A stretch of 64,000 nucleotides of DNA from positions 434,001 to 498,000 of the forward strand of contig NZ_JRKM01000001.1 in NCBI RefSeq assembly GCF_000768065.1, written 5' to 3'. The notes under the pieces are model-generated. The model was not told where the DNA came from. It ran no database searches and saw only the letters and a list, made by a program, of their open reading frames with translations. Origin of the DNA: Aquabacterium sp. NJ1 (lineage in GTDB: Bacteria; Pseudomonadota; Gammaproteobacteria; Burkholderiales; Burkholderiaceae_C). This document shows, piece after piece, positions 35,075 through 44,092 of the stretch (positions within the stretch are counted from its first letter, which is position 1; every line of letters starts with the position of its first letter). A program made the translations under genes and the position numbers.

Positions 35075-35315
35075 ATGCAGACAAAAGAAGAAAAGCCCCC
35101 TCAAGTGGACGTGTCAGCTTTGCACGCAAACACCCGTTCACTGGTCGGAGGAATTGAGCTTGATGAGCGCACGATCATAGGCCTGACCCTACAATCAGTC
35201 CATCTCGTGTCCACAGCTGTTGTCAGATGTGTGGCAAAGGTCGTCCAACAACTCCAACAGACCTGAGCCCACCCGTGGATGCCAAACAGATTTTTTTCAC
35301 CATCCTGGAGCTTTT

Positions 35316-37730
35316 ATGACCAACCGCTTTGAGCCGACCGCCCTGGTCGTGCCCTTCGAGCAACTGCGCATGTCCGATGTCGAGATCGTCGGCGGCAAGA
35401 ACGCCTCGCTGGGCGAAATGATCTCGCAATTGCCCACCGGCCCCAACGGTGTGCGCGTGCCCACGGGCTTTGCCACCACGGCCCACGCCTTCCGCGAATT
35501 CCTCAAGCACGATGGCCTGGCTGACCGCATCAGCAAGCGCCTGGCCGCGCTCAACACCGAAGACGTGCGCGCCCTGGCCGAAGCCGGTGCCGAAATCCGT
35601 GGCTGGGTCGAAGCCCAGCCCTTCCCCGCCGACCTGGAAAAGGCCATCCGCGGCGCCTTCGCGACCTTGGCTGGTGACAACCTGCAGGCCTCGTTCGCCG
35701 TGCGTTCTTCTGCCACGGCCGAAGACCTGCCTGACGCCTCCTTTGCAGGCCAGCAAGAGACCTTCCTGAACGTCGTCGGCATCGAAGACGTGCTGCACAA
35801 GATGAAGGAAGTGTTCGCCTCGCTGTACAACGACCGCGCCATCTCCTACCGCGTGCACAAGGGCTTTGCGCATGACGTCGTCGCCTTGTCGGCCGGCGTT
35901 CAACGCATGGTGCGTTCCGACCTGGGTGCCGCCGGCGTGATGTTCACCATCGACACCGAATCGGGCTTCCAGGACGTGGTCTTCATCACCTCCAGCTACG
36001 GCCTGGGCGAAACCGTGGTGCAAGGCGCCGTCAACCCCGACGAGTTCTACGTGCACAAGCCCGCCCTGAAGGCCGGCAAGCAGGCCGTGATCCGCCGCAA
36101 CCTGGGCTCCAAGCTGCTGAAGATGGAGTTCGCCACGCCTGAAGAAAAGGCTGCATCCGGCAAGCTGGTCAAGACCGTGGACACCACCGTCGAAGCCCGC
36201 AACCGCTACAGCCTGAGCAACGAGGACGTGACCGAGCTGGCCCGCTACGCCCTGATCATCGAGCAGCACTACGGCCGCCCGATGGACATCGAATGGGGCA
36301 AGGACGGCACCGACGGCAAGCTGTACATCCTCCAGGCCCGTCCTGAGACGGTCAAGAGCCAGATGCAAGGCAAGGTCGAGCAGCGCTACAAGCTCAAGAG
36401 CACCGGCACCATCCTGGCCGAGGGCCGCGCCATTGGCCAGAAGATCGGCACCGGTCCCGTGCGCATCGTGCACAACATCTCCGAGATGGACACCGTCAAG
36501 CCCGGCGACGTGCTGGTCACCGACATGACCGACCCCAACTGGGAACCCGTGATGAAGCGCGCCAGCGCCATCGTCACGAACCGTGGCGGTCGTACCTGCC
36601 ACGCCGCCATCATCGCGCGTGAACTCGGCATCCCGGCCGTGGTGGGCTGCGGTAACGCCACCGAGCGCCTGACCGACGGCACCCTGGTGACCGTGGCCTG
36701 CTCCGAAGGCGACACCGGCTACATCTACGAAGGCCTGCTGGAAACCGAAGTCACCGAGGTCAAGCGTGGCGAGATGCCCCACATCGGCCTGAAGATCATG
36801 ATGAACGTGGGCAACCCCCAGCTGGCGTTCGACTTCGCCCAGATGCCCAACAACGGCGTGGGCCTGGCCCGCCTCGAGTTCATCATCAACAACAACATCG
36901 GCGTCCACCCCAAGGCGATCCTGGACTATCCGAACATCGACACCGACCTGAAGAAGGCCGTCGAGTCCGTGGCCCGTGGCCACGCCTCGCCTCGCGCTTT
37001 CTACGTGGACAAGCTGGCTGAAGGCATTGCGACGATCGCCGCCGCCTTCTGGCCCAAGCCCGTCATCGTGCGCCTGTCGGACTTCAAGTCCAACGAGTAC
37101 AAGAAGCTCATCGGTGGTTCGCGCTACGAGCCGGAAGAAGAAAACCCCATGCTGGGTTTCCGCGGTGCCTCGCGCTACATCAGCGCCGAGTTCGGCGAAG
37201 CCTTCGCCATGGAGTGCGAAGCCCTCAAGCGCGTGCGCAATGACATGGGCCTGAGCAACATCGAGATCATGGTGCCCTTCGTGCGCACTTTGAAGCAGGC
37301 CGAGCGCGTGACCAACATGCTGGCCGACCATGGTCTGGTGCGCGCCTCCAAGGGCGGTACGGACGGCCTGCGCGTCATCATGATGTGCGAAGTGCCGTCC
37401 AACGCCATCCTGGCCGAGCAGTTCCTGGAGTACTTCGACGGCATGTCCATCGGCTCGAACGACCTGACCCAGCTCACCCTGGGCCTGGACCGCGATTCCG
37501 GCCTGGAACTGCTGGCCCACGACTTCGACGAACGCGACCCGGCTGTCAAAGCCATGATCTCGCGTGCGATTGCCGCCTGCCGCGCACACGGCAAGTACAT
37601 CGGCATCTGCGGCCAGGGCCCTTCGGACCACCCCGACTTTGCCGAATGGCTGGCCGCCGAGGGCATCGTCTCGATCTCGCTGAACCCCGACACCGTGGTC
37701 GAAACCTGGCAGCGCCTGGCCGCCAAATAA
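35316..37730 (+). CDS. ppsA: Phosphoenolpyruvate synthase
   Basis: Makes phosphoenolpyruvate from pyruvate, ATP and water, the first step of gluconeogenesis from pyruvate. At 804 residues it is full length. Domains in order: ATP-grasp domain ([31 protein letters not shown]), the phosphohistidine swivel domain with [18 protein letters not shown] (catalytic His), and the C-terminal PEP/pyruvate-binding barrel with GICGQGPSD (catalytic Cys). The threonine before the active-site His is the residue that PpsR modifies in other bacteria. GGAG precedes the ATG. It is divergent from ppsR. Confidence 0.97.
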   Translation: MTNRFEPTALVVPFEQLRMSDVEIVGGKNASLGEMISQLPTGPNGVRVPTGFATTAHAFREFLKHDGLADRISKRLAALNTEDVRALAEAGAEIRGWVEAQPFPADLEKAIRGAFATLAGDNLQASFAVRSSATAEDLPDASFAGQQETFLNVVGIEDVLHKMKEVFASLYNDRAISYRVHKGFAHDVVALSAGVQRMVRSDLGAAGVMFTIDTESGFQDVVFITSSYGLGETVVQGAVNPDEFYVHKPALKAGKQAVIRRNLGSKLLKMEFATPEEKAASGKLVKTVDTTVEARNRYSLSNEDVTELARYALIIEQHYGRPMDIEWGKDGTDGKLYILQARPETVKSQMQGKVEQRYKLKSTGTILAEGRAIGQKIGTGPVRIVHNISEMDTVKPGDVLVTDMTDPNWEPVMKRASAIVTNRGGRTCHAAIIARELGIPAVVGCGNATERLTDGTLVTVACSEGDTGYIYEGLLETEVTEVKRGEMPHIGLKIMMNVGNPQLAFDFAQMPNNGVGLARLEFIINNNIGVHPKAILDYPNIDTDLKKAVESVARGHASPRAFYVDKLAEGIATIAAAFWPKPVIVRLSDFKSNEYKKLIGGSRYEPEEENPMLGFRGASRYISAEFGEAFAMECEALKRVRNDMGLSNIEIMVPFVRTLKQAERVTNMLADHGLVRASKGGTDGLRVIMMCEVPSNAILAEQFLEYFDGMSIGSNDLTQLTLGLDRDSGLELLAHDFDERDPAVKAMISRAIAACRAHGKYIGICGQGPSDHPDFAEWLAAEGIVSISLNPDTVVETWQRLAAK

Positions 37731-37747
37731 GGTTTTCGGACAAAACG

Positions 37748-37809
37748 GCCGGATTTCCTTGCGAAATCCGGCGCCGCAAGCGTCAGACGCCACCTCCGGG
37801 TGGCGTTTT
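37748..37809 (+). terminator. Double hairpin terminator after ppsA
   Basis: Two hairpins follow ppsA. GCCGGATTTC (37748-37757) pairs with GAAATCCGGC (37763-37772), without a T run. ACGCCACC (37787-37794) pairs with GGTGGCGT (37799-37806) and ends in TTTT (37806-37809). The second is the likely terminator. Confidence 0.75.
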
Positions 37810-37812
37810 CAC

Positions 37813-37821
37813 TGCTACAAT
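37813..37821 (+). promoter_or_regulatory. Extended -10 promoter of the rpsF operon
   Basis: TGCTACAAT contains a TGN extension directly before TACAAT (37816-37821). No -35 hexamer is recognisable because the ppsA terminator occupies that position. The likely transcript start is near 37828, just before the structured leader. Confidence 0.4.
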
Positions 37822-37835
37822 CGCAGGCTTTTCCG

Positions 37836-37907
37836 CCAGTTGCTCATTTCTTGAGCAGCCCTTGCCGTCTACGGGTTTGACGCTTCGTGGCGGCTTCCAT
37901 CAACTGG
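37836..37907 (+). promoter_or_regulatory. Structured rpsF leader, candidate S6:S18 autoregulatory RNA
   Basis: CCAGTTG (37836-37842) can pair with CAACTGG (37901-37907), closing a domain just before the rpsF ribosome-binding site. Inside it are a local hairpin GCTCA-TTTCT-TGAGC (37842-37856) and a second arm with GCCG/CGGC around 37864-37894. Many bacteria control this operon through an S6:S18 complex that binds a leader RNA of this general shape; matching that specific motif is inference. Confidence 0.45.
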
Positions 37908-37925
37908 AATCCACAAGGAGTATCC

Positions 37926-38291
37926 ATGCGTCACTATGAAATCGTCGTGCTGATCCACCCGGATCAAAGCGAGCAAGTTCCCGCCATGCTGGAACGCTAC
38001 AAGGCCCTGATCGCCTCCACCGGCGGCCAGGTTCACCGTCTTGAAGACTGGGGCCGCCGTCAGCTGGCATACCAGATCAACAAGCTGGCCAAGGCTCACT
38101 ACCTGTGCCTGAACATCGAAACCAGCAAGGAAACCCTGGCTGAGCTCGAAACCGGCTTCAAGTTCAACGACGCCGTGCTGCGTCACCTCACCGTGCTGAA
38201 GGACAAGGCTGAAACCGCTCCTTCCGTGATGATGAAGCAAGTTGAGCGTGAAGAGGCCCGCAAGGCCCAGCAGGAGCAAGCCGCTGCCTGA
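37926..38291 (+). CDS. rpsF: 30S ribosomal protein S6
   Basis: A 121-residue protein beginning [19 protein letters not shown], the standard S6 start, with [22 protein letters not shown] in the body. S6 pairs with S18 on the small subunit platform. The tail is rich in Glu, Ala and Gln. AAGGAG precedes the ATG. It is the first gene of rpsF-priB-rpsR-rplI, behind a structured leader that may mediate feedback by S6 and S18. Confidence 0.98.
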   Translation: MRHYEIVVLIHPDQSEQVPAMLERYKALIASTGGQVHRLEDWGRRQLAYQINKLAKAHYLCLNIETSKETLAELETGFKFNDAVLRHLTVLKDKAETAPSVMMKQVEREEARKAQQEQAAA

Positions 38292-38334
38292 TTGATGCCG
38301 CAAGGCATTGACAGACATCGCGACCGCGTCGTTC

Positions 38335-38625
38335 ATGAACCGTGTGCTGATCACAGCCCAGATCATTGAACGCAGCGCGCTGAGATACACCCCCGCCGGC
38401 CTGCCCGCACTCGACGTCGTGCTTCAGCACGAATCCGATGTGACCGAGGCGCAGCTTCCCCGCAAGGTCAAGCTGGAAATGAAGGCCGTGGCGATTGGTC
38501 CGATTGCAGAGCAATTGAACCGAAAGCCGGTTGGCGAGCCATTGGGCATCGTCGGCTTCCTGGGTGCTCCGCGCAACGGCCGTGGCGTGCTGCTCCACAT
38601 CACCGAACTCAACGACATCGTTTAA
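38335..38625 (+). CDS. priB: Primosomal replication protein N (PriB)
   Basis: A 96-residue single-OB-fold protein. PriB helps reload the replicative helicase at stalled forks through PriA. The start MNRVLITAQIIERSALRYTPAGLPALDVVLQHES and the position between rpsF and rpsR identify it. I use the ATG at 38335; an in-frame TTG at 38308 would add nine residues. It lies 43 bases after rpsF and 30 before rpsR. Confidence 0.92.
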   Translation: MNRVLITAQIIERSALRYTPAGLPALDVVLQHESDVTEAQLPRKVKLEMKAVAIGPIAEQLNRKPVGEPLGIVGFLGAPRNGRGVLLHITELNDIV

Positions 38626-38655
38626 ACACATCCATTCGGATACTGAGAGGTCATC

Positions 38656-38949
38656 ATGGCTGCTCCCCGCTCCAAGAACGGCAAGTTCTCCAAAGACCGC
38701 AAGGGCAAGCGCAACACGCAATCCCTGCTGTTCCGTCGCAAGCGCTTCTGCCGCTTCACCGTCGCCAACGTCGAACAGATCGACTACAAGGACGTTGACA
38801 CCCTGCGCGACTTCATCGCTGAAAACGGCAAGATCATCCCCGCACGCCTGACCGGCACCCGCGCGATCTACCAGCGTCAGCTGACCACCGCCATCAAGCG
38901 CGCTCGCTTCCTGGCCCTGCTGCCTTACAGCGACCAGCACCGCGTCTAA
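38656..38949 (+). CDS. rpsR: 30S ribosomal protein S18
   Basis: A 97-residue protein with the conserved core [37 protein letters not shown] and the lysine/arginine-rich C terminus ([13 protein letters not shown]). It forms a heterodimer with S6 on the ribosome platform. A GAGAGG site precedes the ATG. The N terminus is slightly longer than in many S18 proteins. Confidence 0.98.
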   Translation: MAAPRSKNGKFSKDRKGKRNTQSLLFRRKRFCRFTVANVEQIDYKDVDTLRDFIAENGKIIPARLTGTRAIYQRQLTTAIKRARFLALLPYSDQHRV

Positions 38950-38962
38950 GGAGTTCTCTGTC

Positions 38963-39415
38963 ATGCAAATCATCCTCCTCGAAAAAGTCGCCAACCTGGG
39001 CAACCTGGGTGATGTGGTCCGCGTGAAGGACGGTTACGCTCGTAACTTCCTGATCCCCACAGGCCAGGCTCGTCGCGCCACCGAAAAGGCCGTCGCCGAA
39101 TTCGAAGCCCGTCGCGCTGAACTGGAAAAGGTTCAAGCTGAAAAGCTGGCCGCCGCTCAAGCCATGGGCGAGAAGCTGTCTGGCAAGACTGTCACCGTCA
39201 GCCAGAAGGCTGGCGTGGACGGCCGCCTGTTCGGCTCGGTCACCAACTTCGACATCGCTGAAGGCCTCAAGGCTGCCGGCTTCGAAGTGGCCAAGCACCA
39301 GATCCGCCTGCCTAACGGTCCTCTGAAGACCGTGGGCGAGCACCCTGTGTCGCTGTCGCTGCACACCGACGTGGTCGCCGAGATCACCGTCGCTGTGGTG
39401 GGCGAAACCGCCTAA
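38963..39415 (+). CDS. rplI: 50S ribosomal protein L9
   Basis: A 150-residue protein starting [32 protein letters not shown], which is the rRNA-binding N domain of L9, followed by a charged central helix (residues ~42-75) and a C-terminal domain. It influences reading-frame fidelity. AAGGAG precedes the ATG. It is the last gene of the operon, and a terminator follows. Confidence 0.98.
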   Translation: MQIILLEKVANLGNLGDVVRVKDGYARNFLIPTGQARRATEKAVAEFEARRAELEKVQAEKLAAAQAMGEKLSGKTVTVSQKAGVDGRLFGSVTNFDIAEGLKAAGFEVAKHQIRLPNGPLKTVGEHPVSLSLHTDVVAEITVAVVGETA

Positions 39416-39472
39416 GCATCAGGTCTCACCAGACCACGCGAACCCGGTGCGCTGCGCCGGATTCGCCCCAGG

Positions 39473-39497
39473 AAGCCGGCCTTGCGCCGGCTTTCTC
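39473..39497 (+). terminator. Terminator after rplI
   Basis: AAGCCGGC (39473-39480) pairs with GCCGGCTT (39486-39493) around a five-base loop, followed by a pyrimidine-rich TCTC. It closes the rpsF operon. Confidence 0.7.
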
Positions 39498-39511
39498 ATT
39501 GGGCGCGCAGC

Positions 39512-39584
39512 TTATCCACGCCAATCCCCAAGCTATCCCAGGGTTGCCCACAGACTTGCCCACATGTACACAGCTTTATCCACA
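39512..39584 (+). promoter_or_regulatory. Cluster of DnaA-box-like sequences before dnaB
   Basis: One perfect DnaA box TTATCCACA lies at 39576-39584 and a one-mismatch box TTATCCACG at 39512-39520. Two further related words TTGCCCACA stand at 39544-39552 and 39556-39564, all on the same strand. The cluster ends 30 bases before the dnaB start, suggesting DnaA control of dnaB transcription. Confidence 0.5.
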
Positions 39585-39613
39585 TGTGCGCCGCGCCGGC
39601 AACCTTATGATTG

Positions 39614-41059
39614 ATGACCATGGCCGCAGTTCTCCCGACACCCTTCTCCCCATCCGGTTTGAGTGCCTCGATTGGCGCCGATGAGATCGCCAAGCTGCGG
39701 GTGCCGCCGCACTCCATCGAAGCCGAGCAGAGCGTGCTGGGCGGCTTGCTGCTGGACAACAGCGCCTGGGACCGTGCCTCGGATCTGCTGACCGACAGCG
39801 ACTTCTACCGCCATGAGCACCAGCTCATCTTCACGGCCATCCAGCAACTGATCAACGCCTCCAAGCCCGCCGACGTGATCACGGTCTTCGAGCAGCTGCA
39901 GATGCAAGGCAAGGCCGCGGATGTGCCTGGCGGCTTGATGTACCTGAATGCCCTGGCCCAATCGGTGCCCAGCGCGGCCAACATGCGCCGCTACGCGGAA
40001 ATCGTGCGCGAACGCGCGGTGCTGCGCAAGCTGGTTTCGGTCAGCGACGAAATCGCCACCAACGCCTTCAGCCCCAACGGCAAGTCCGTGGCCGACCAGC
40101 TCGACGAAGCCGAAGCCAAGATCATGAAGATCGGCGAGGAAGGCAACAAGGGCAAGCAAGGCTTCCACTCGATGGACGGCCTGGTGGTGGACCTGCTGGA
40201 CCGCGTCCAGGAGCTGGCCGACAACGGCTCGGAAGACGTCACCGGTGTGCGCACCGGCTTCATCGAAATGGACAAGATGACGGCCGGCCTGCAAAAGGGC
40301 GACCTGATCATTCTGGCCGCCCGCCCCTCCATGGGTAAGACGGCTTTTGCACTGAACATCGGCGAAAACGTGGCGGTCAACGAAGGCCTGCCGGTGGCCG
40401 TGTTCTCCATGGAAATGGGCGCCTCTCAGCTGGCGCTGCGTATGGTCGGCTCCATTGGCCGCATCAACCAGCAGAACCTGCGTACCGGCCGCCTGAGCGA
40501 CGATGAATGGGGGCGCCTGAGCGAGACGGTCGAGAAGCTGCGCACGGCCAACGTCTTCATCGACGAAACACCTGGCCTGTCACCCAATGAATTGCGCGCC
40601 CGCGCGCGCCGCCTGGCCCGTCAGTTCGGCGGCACGCTGGGCCTGATCATCATCGACTATCTGCAGCTGATGAGCGGCTCGGGCGGCAACGAGGAAAACC
40701 GCGCCACCGTGATCGGTGAAATCTCGCGAGGCCTCAAAGCGCTGGCCAAAGAGTTGCAGTGCCCGGTGATCGCGCTGTCGCAGTTGAACCGCTCGGTCGA
40801 AACCCGCCCTGACAAGCGCCCCATGATGTCCGACCTTCGCGAATCAGGCGCCATCGAGCAGGATGCGGACGTGATCATGTTCATCTACCGCGACGAGTAC
40901 TACAACAAGGAGTCCAAGATTCCCGGCGTCGCCGAGATCATCATCGGCAAGCAGCGTAACGGCCCGGTCGGCAGCTTGCATCTGGCCTTCCTGAAATCGA
41001 ACACGCGCTTCGAAAACCTGGCACCTGGCACTCACATCGGTGAGGGTGACCAGTATTGA
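39614..41059 (+). CDS. dnaB: Replicative DNA helicase DnaB
   Basis: The ring helicase that unwinds DNA at the replication fork. About 481 residues, with no intein. The N-terminal domain starts PPHSIEAEQSVLGGLLLD. The RecA-like domain has the Walker A loop ARPSMGKTAFAL, the Walker B region LIIIDYLQLMSG, and the segment LSQLNRSVETRPDKRPMMSDLRESGAIEQDADV. Starts at 39611 (TTG), 39614 (ATG) and 39620 (ATG) are all in frame and none has a strong ribosome-binding site. It follows the ribosomal operon, after a terminator and DnaA-box-like sequences. Confidence 0.96.
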   Translation: MTMAAVLPTPFSPSGLSASIGADEIAKLRVPPHSIEAEQSVLGGLLLDNSAWDRASDLLTDSDFYRHEHQLIFTAIQQLINASKPADVITVFEQLQMQGKAADVPGGLMYLNALAQSVPSAANMRRYAEIVRERAVLRKLVSVSDEIATNAFSPNGKSVADQLDEAEAKIMKIGEEGNKGKQGFHSMDGLVVDLLDRVQELADNGSEDVTGVRTGFIEMDKMTAGLQKGDLIILAARPSMGKTAFALNIGENVAVNEGLPVAVFSMEMGASQLALRMVGSIGRINQQNLRTGRLSDDEWGRLSETVEKLRTANVFIDETPGLSPNELRARARRLARQFGGTLGLIIIDYLQLMSGSGGNEENRATVIGEISRGLKALAKELQCPVIALSQLNRSVETRPDKRPMMSDLRESGAIEQDADVIMFIYRDEYYNKESKIPGVAEIIIGKQRNGPVGSLHLAFLKSNTRFENLAPGTHIGEGDQY

Positions 41060-41086
41060 CCTTCTCCATTGCGGCGGCAGTACCTT

Positions 41087-41115
41087 ACGGTGCCTTTCGG
41101 GGTGCCGTTTTTTTT
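41087..41115 (+). terminator. Terminator after dnaB
   Basis: ACGGTGCC (41087-41094) pairs with GGTGCCGT (41101-41108) using two G-U pairs on the plus-strand RNA, followed by a run of eight T. The wobble pairs would be mismatches on the other strand, so it acts for dnaB rather than the convergent trxC. Confidence 0.75.
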
Positions 41116-41122
41116 GAGAGGC

Positions 41123-41563
41123 TCAATGGCCGTGGCGCGCCAGCCAGGCCTTCAACTGCGCAGGCTGCAAGGCGCCGGACACGCGGTCAATCTCGCGGCC
41201 ATTGGCGAACAGCGCCAGCGTCGGGATGCTGCGGATGTTGTAGCGCGCCGCCAGCTGTTGCTCGGCTTCGGTGTCGACCTTAGCGAACAGCACGCGGCCC
41301 TTGTAGCTGCCCGCCATCTGCGCGAACACGGGGGCGAACATCTTGCAGGGGCCGCACCAGGGCGCCCAGAAGTCGACCAGCACGGGCAACTGGTTGCGCG
41401 TGACAAATCGCTCGAAGTTCTGGGTCTGGAGATTGAGCGCTTGCCCGGGCAAGAGGCTCTGCGCGCATTTGCCACACTGAGGCTGGTCATGGACACGATC
41501 AGCCGGCACGCGGTTGATCGCCTGACAGTGTGGGCAAACCAGTTCAAGAGAAGAAGCAGACAT
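41123..41563 (-). CDS. trxC: Thioredoxin 2 with N-terminal zinc site
   Basis: A 146-residue reductase. The N-terminal zinc module has CPHC (Cys10, 13) and CGKC (Cys30, 33); the thioredoxin domain has the redox site WCGPC (Cys70, Cys73). This pairing defines thioredoxin 2, a cytoplasmic disulfide reductase often induced by oxidative stress. GGAG precedes the ATG. The gene is convergent with dnaB, with only the dnaB terminator between them. Confidence 0.95.
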   Translation of the reverse strand: MSASSLELVCPHCQAINRVPADRVHDQPQCGKCAQSLLPGQALNLQTQNFERFVTRNQLPVLVDFWAPWCGPCKMFAPVFAQMAGSYKGRVLFAKVDTEAEQQLAARYNIRSIPTLALFANGREIDRVSGALQPAQLKAWLARHGH

Positions 41564-41635
41564 GGGGTTCTCCGTGAGAGCTATACCCCATGTCGTATCG
41601 ATTCACGCCAATTCAAGAGGCGCAGACCGATTGGC

Positions 41636-42334
41636 TCAATCGTCGTTGCCAGTCAGCGCCATCAGCAGCTGCAGCAGCGACACGAAGACGTTGTAGACGT
41701 CCAGGTAGATGGCCAAGGTTGCCATCACGTAGTTGGTTTCGCCGCCGTCGATGATGCGCTTGAGGTCATACAGCATGTAGGCCGAGAAGATCACGATGGC
41801 CATGGCCGACACAGCCAGCATCAGCGCAGGCATCTGCAGCCAGATGTTGGCCACCGAGGCCACCAGGATCACGATCAGGCCCACGAACAACCACTTGCCC
41901 ATGTTGGACAGATCGGTCTTGATCGTGCTGGCCAGAGCCGACATGCCCAGGAACACGGCGCCGGTACCGCCAAAGGCCATGCCGATGAGGGCGCCGCCAT
42001 TGGAGCGCCCCATGGCCATGCCCACGATGCCCGACAGCATCAAACCAGCGAAAAAGGTATAGCCCAGCAGCAGCAGGACGCCTGCGCCTGAATCCTTGAA
42101 CTTGTTGATGCCGAAGAAAAAGGCCATGGAGATGCCCATCAGCACCATGAAGGCCATCAGCGGGCGACCCGCAAACATGCCCATCACGTTCATCGACACG
42201 CCCAGCCAGGCGCCGACCACGGTGGGCAACATCGACAAGGCCAGCAAGGCATACGTGTTGCGCAGCACCCGCTGACGGTCCACGCCCATCGAAGAGCCAT
42301 AAACAACATCAAGGGGTTTCAACGAACGGTCCAT
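41636..42334 (-). CDS. Bax inhibitor-1 / YccA family membrane protein
   Basis: A 232-residue inner-membrane protein with about seven hydrophobic helices. The start MDRSLKPLDVVYGSSMGVDRQRVLRNTYALLALSM and the final segment LAIYLDVYNVFVSLLQLLMALTGNDD are typical of the bacterial Bax inhibitor-1 group. YccA in E. coli modulates the FtsH protease; other members leak calcium ions. GGAGG lies close before the ATG at 42334, which settles the start; the upstream extension to 42442 is excluded. Confidence 0.9.
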   Translation of the reverse strand: MDRSLKPLDVVYGSSMGVDRQRVLRNTYALLALSMLPTVVGAWLGVSMNVMGMFAGRPLMAFMVLMGISMAFFFGINKFKDSGAGVLLLLGYTFFAGLMLSGIVGMAMGRSNGGALIGMAFGGTGAVFLGMSALASTIKTDLSNMGKWLFVGLIVILVASVANIWLQMPALMLAVSAMAIVIFSAYMLYDLKRIIDGGETNYVMATLAIYLDVYNVFVSLLQLLMALTGNDD

Positions 42335-42529
42335 GTTTCCTCCGGAAAACGCAAAAGAAGTCAGGTCAGGCTGACCTTCCTTGGAACCTGCCAGGCAGGC
42401 AGAGGTTCCACAAAGATTGTAGGCGGCTTGTGTCAACCCCAAACGCCCGGCGCAGTATCTGCGGGCCGGTCAGGGGTTTTTCAAGCACGATTTCATGTGG
42501 TGAGAGCCCGCAAGCCGCCCCAGACAGCC

Positions 42530-43357
42530 TCAGGCGGCCAGGCGACGTCGCAGTGACTCGTACAGGCACACCGCCGCCGCGGCCGCCACGTTGAGCGACT
42601 CCTCGCCGCCCGGCTGGGGAATGGCCACCCTCAGCGCACAGCGGGCCATGACGGCTTCGGCGACACCCTGCCCCTCGTGCCCCATCACCCAGGCGCAGGG
42701 GTCAGGCAGCGGCGCGGAAGGCAAGAGCTGATCGGTGTGCGAGCTGGTGGCCACAAGGGGCACACCGAGCTCAGCCAGATCATCGGCCACCACCTGCTCA
42801 ACCAGATGCAGCGCAAAGTGCGCGCCCATGCCCGCACGCAAGACCTTGGGCGACCACAAGGCCGCCGTGCCCTTGAACGCCACCACCTGCTGAAACCCCA
42901 TGGCCGATGCGCTGCGCAGGATGCTGCCGACATTGCCGGCGTCCTGAACACGGTCCAGCACCACCGAACGCAAGCCCGAGCGGATGCCGGCATCAACCGC
43001 CCCTTCATCGGGGCGAGACAGCAGGAAGCCCAGATGCGCATGGGACTCCAGCCCGCTGAACACCTTCCACAAGGCTTGCGGCACCACCACCACCTTGTCG
43101 GCCTGGCGAGCCAGCTCGCTCAGCTTGCGCGCCAGCTCGTCATGCCCCGCCGCCGTGCCATGCTCACCCAGCCACGCCGTATCGGCGATCACGGCCAAGG
43201 CCACGGGCACGCCACGCGCCAGACAGGCCGAACACAGGTGGTCGCCCTCCAGCCAGACTTCGCCCAGCTTGCGGTAGGCGGACGGGTCCTGCGCGTGCTT
43301 GCGAAGGCGTTGCACCAGCGGGTTGTCGCGCGAGGTGATCAGTTGGGTGATGCTCAT
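42530..43357 (-). CDS. TrmH/SpoU family RNA 2'-O-methyltransferase
   Basis: A 275-residue enzyme. The N-terminal substrate-binding part starts ITSRDNPLVQRLRKHAQDPSAYRK. The SpoU knot domain carries the three family motifs: LDRVQDAGNVGSILRSA, VMGHEGQGV, and IPQPGGEESLNVAAAAAVCLYE. It methylates a ribose in rRNA or tRNA; which nucleotide cannot be read from the sequence. The ATG at 43357 is used instead of the TTG directly before it. It is the last gene of the rpsB-to-rnhB row, 30 bases after rnhB. The 195-base gap downstream (42335-42529) contains a GGAACCT/AGGTTCC hairpin (42383-42409) without a T run. Confidence 0.9.
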   Translation of the reverse strand: MSITQLITSRDNPLVQRLRKHAQDPSAYRKLGEVWLEGDHLCSACLARGVPVALAVIADTAWLGEHGTAAGHDELARKLSELARQADKVVVVPQALWKVFSGLESHAHLGFLLSRPDEGAVDAGIRSGLRSVVLDRVQDAGNVGSILRSASAMGFQQVVAFKGTAALWSPKVLRAGMGAHFALHLVEQVVADDLAELGVPLVATSSHTDQLLPSAPLPDPCAWVMGHEGQGVAEAVMARCALRVAIPQPGGEESLNVAAAAAVCLYESLRRRLAA

Positions 43358-43387
43358 CAAAATCAGGCCATCCAGGTGGCGCAGCGG

Positions 43388-44092
43388 TCAGCGAGGCTGA
43401 ACCAGGGAGGGATCAGGCGCCAGGCCCAGCGCAACCTTCACGGGCCCGAAGCTGCGGCGGTGCGCCGGGGTCGCGCCGTGCAGACGCAACGCGGCCACAT
43501 GGTCGGCCGTGGGGTAGCCCTTGTGGGCATCGAAACCGTATTGCGGATAGGCCTCGTGCAACTGTACGCACAAACGGTCGCGGTGCACCTTGGCCAGGAT
43601 GGATGCCGCAGAAATCGCCTGCACTTTCGAGTCGCCCTTGACGATGGCCTGCGCCGGCACATTGAGCACGGGCACACGGTTGCCGTCCACCTGCACCATG
43701 GCCGGCTTCAGGCGCAGGCCTTCCACCGCACGGCGCATGGCCAGCATGGTGGCCTGCAGGATGTTGATCTCATCGATCTCCTCGACCGTGGCCTCGGCAA
43801 TGCAACAACACAGCGCCTTGGCGCGGATCTCGTCATACAGGCGCTCGCGCTGGCGCGCGGTGAGCTTCTTGGAGTCCGCCAGACCGACGATGGGCTGCTC
43901 GTCGTCCAGGATGACAGCAGCGGCCACCACCGGGCCGGCCAGCGGGCCGCGGCCGGCCTCGTCCACGCCTGCGAGCAGGCCCGCCGAGTCTGCGGGCCAC
44001 AACAGATCCAGCTGCTGCGGCACGAGCAGCTCGACGCCCGTACGCGCCGTCCTGGCGCCCTTAACGGCTTTCGATGACTTGGGCGATGGCAT
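43388..44092 (-). CDS. rnhB: Ribonuclease HII
   Basis: A 234-residue endonuclease that cuts the RNA strand of RNA-DNA hybrids and removes misincorporated ribonucleotides. The active-site motif [33 protein letters not shown] and the motif [25 protein letters not shown] are clear. The N-terminal ~35 residues are a basic and variable extension. Its start overlaps the lpxB 3' end by 32 bases, indicating translational coupling. The lpxB-rnhB neighbourhood is conserved in many proteobacteria. Confidence 0.95.
   Translation of the reverse strand: MPSPKSSKAVKGARTARTGVELLVPQQLDLLWPADSAGLLAGVDEAGRGPLAGPVVAAAVILDDEQPIVGLADSKKLTARQRERLYDEIRAKALCCCIAEATVEEIDEINILQATMLAMRRAVEGLRLKPAMVQVDGNRVPVLNVPAQAIVKGDSKVQAISAASILAKVHRDRLCVQLHEAYPQYGFDAHKGYPTADHVAALRLHGATPAHRRSFGPVKVALGLAPDPSLVQPR

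Noticed and set aside
35223-37793. 856-residue minus-strand frame opposite ppsA
   Set aside because: ppsA is unmistakable; the reverse frame is open because of codon bias at high GC.
39512-39584. Chromosomal replication origin at the DnaA-box cluster
   Set aside because: No AT-rich unwinding region, no dnaA or dnaN nearby, and the cluster sits in a promoter position for dnaB.
42416-42436. TTGACA and TACAAT on the minus strand upstream of the Bax-inhibitor gene
   Set aside because: Only nine bases separate the two hexamers, too few for a sigma-70 promoter; TACAAT may still be a -10 box with another -35.
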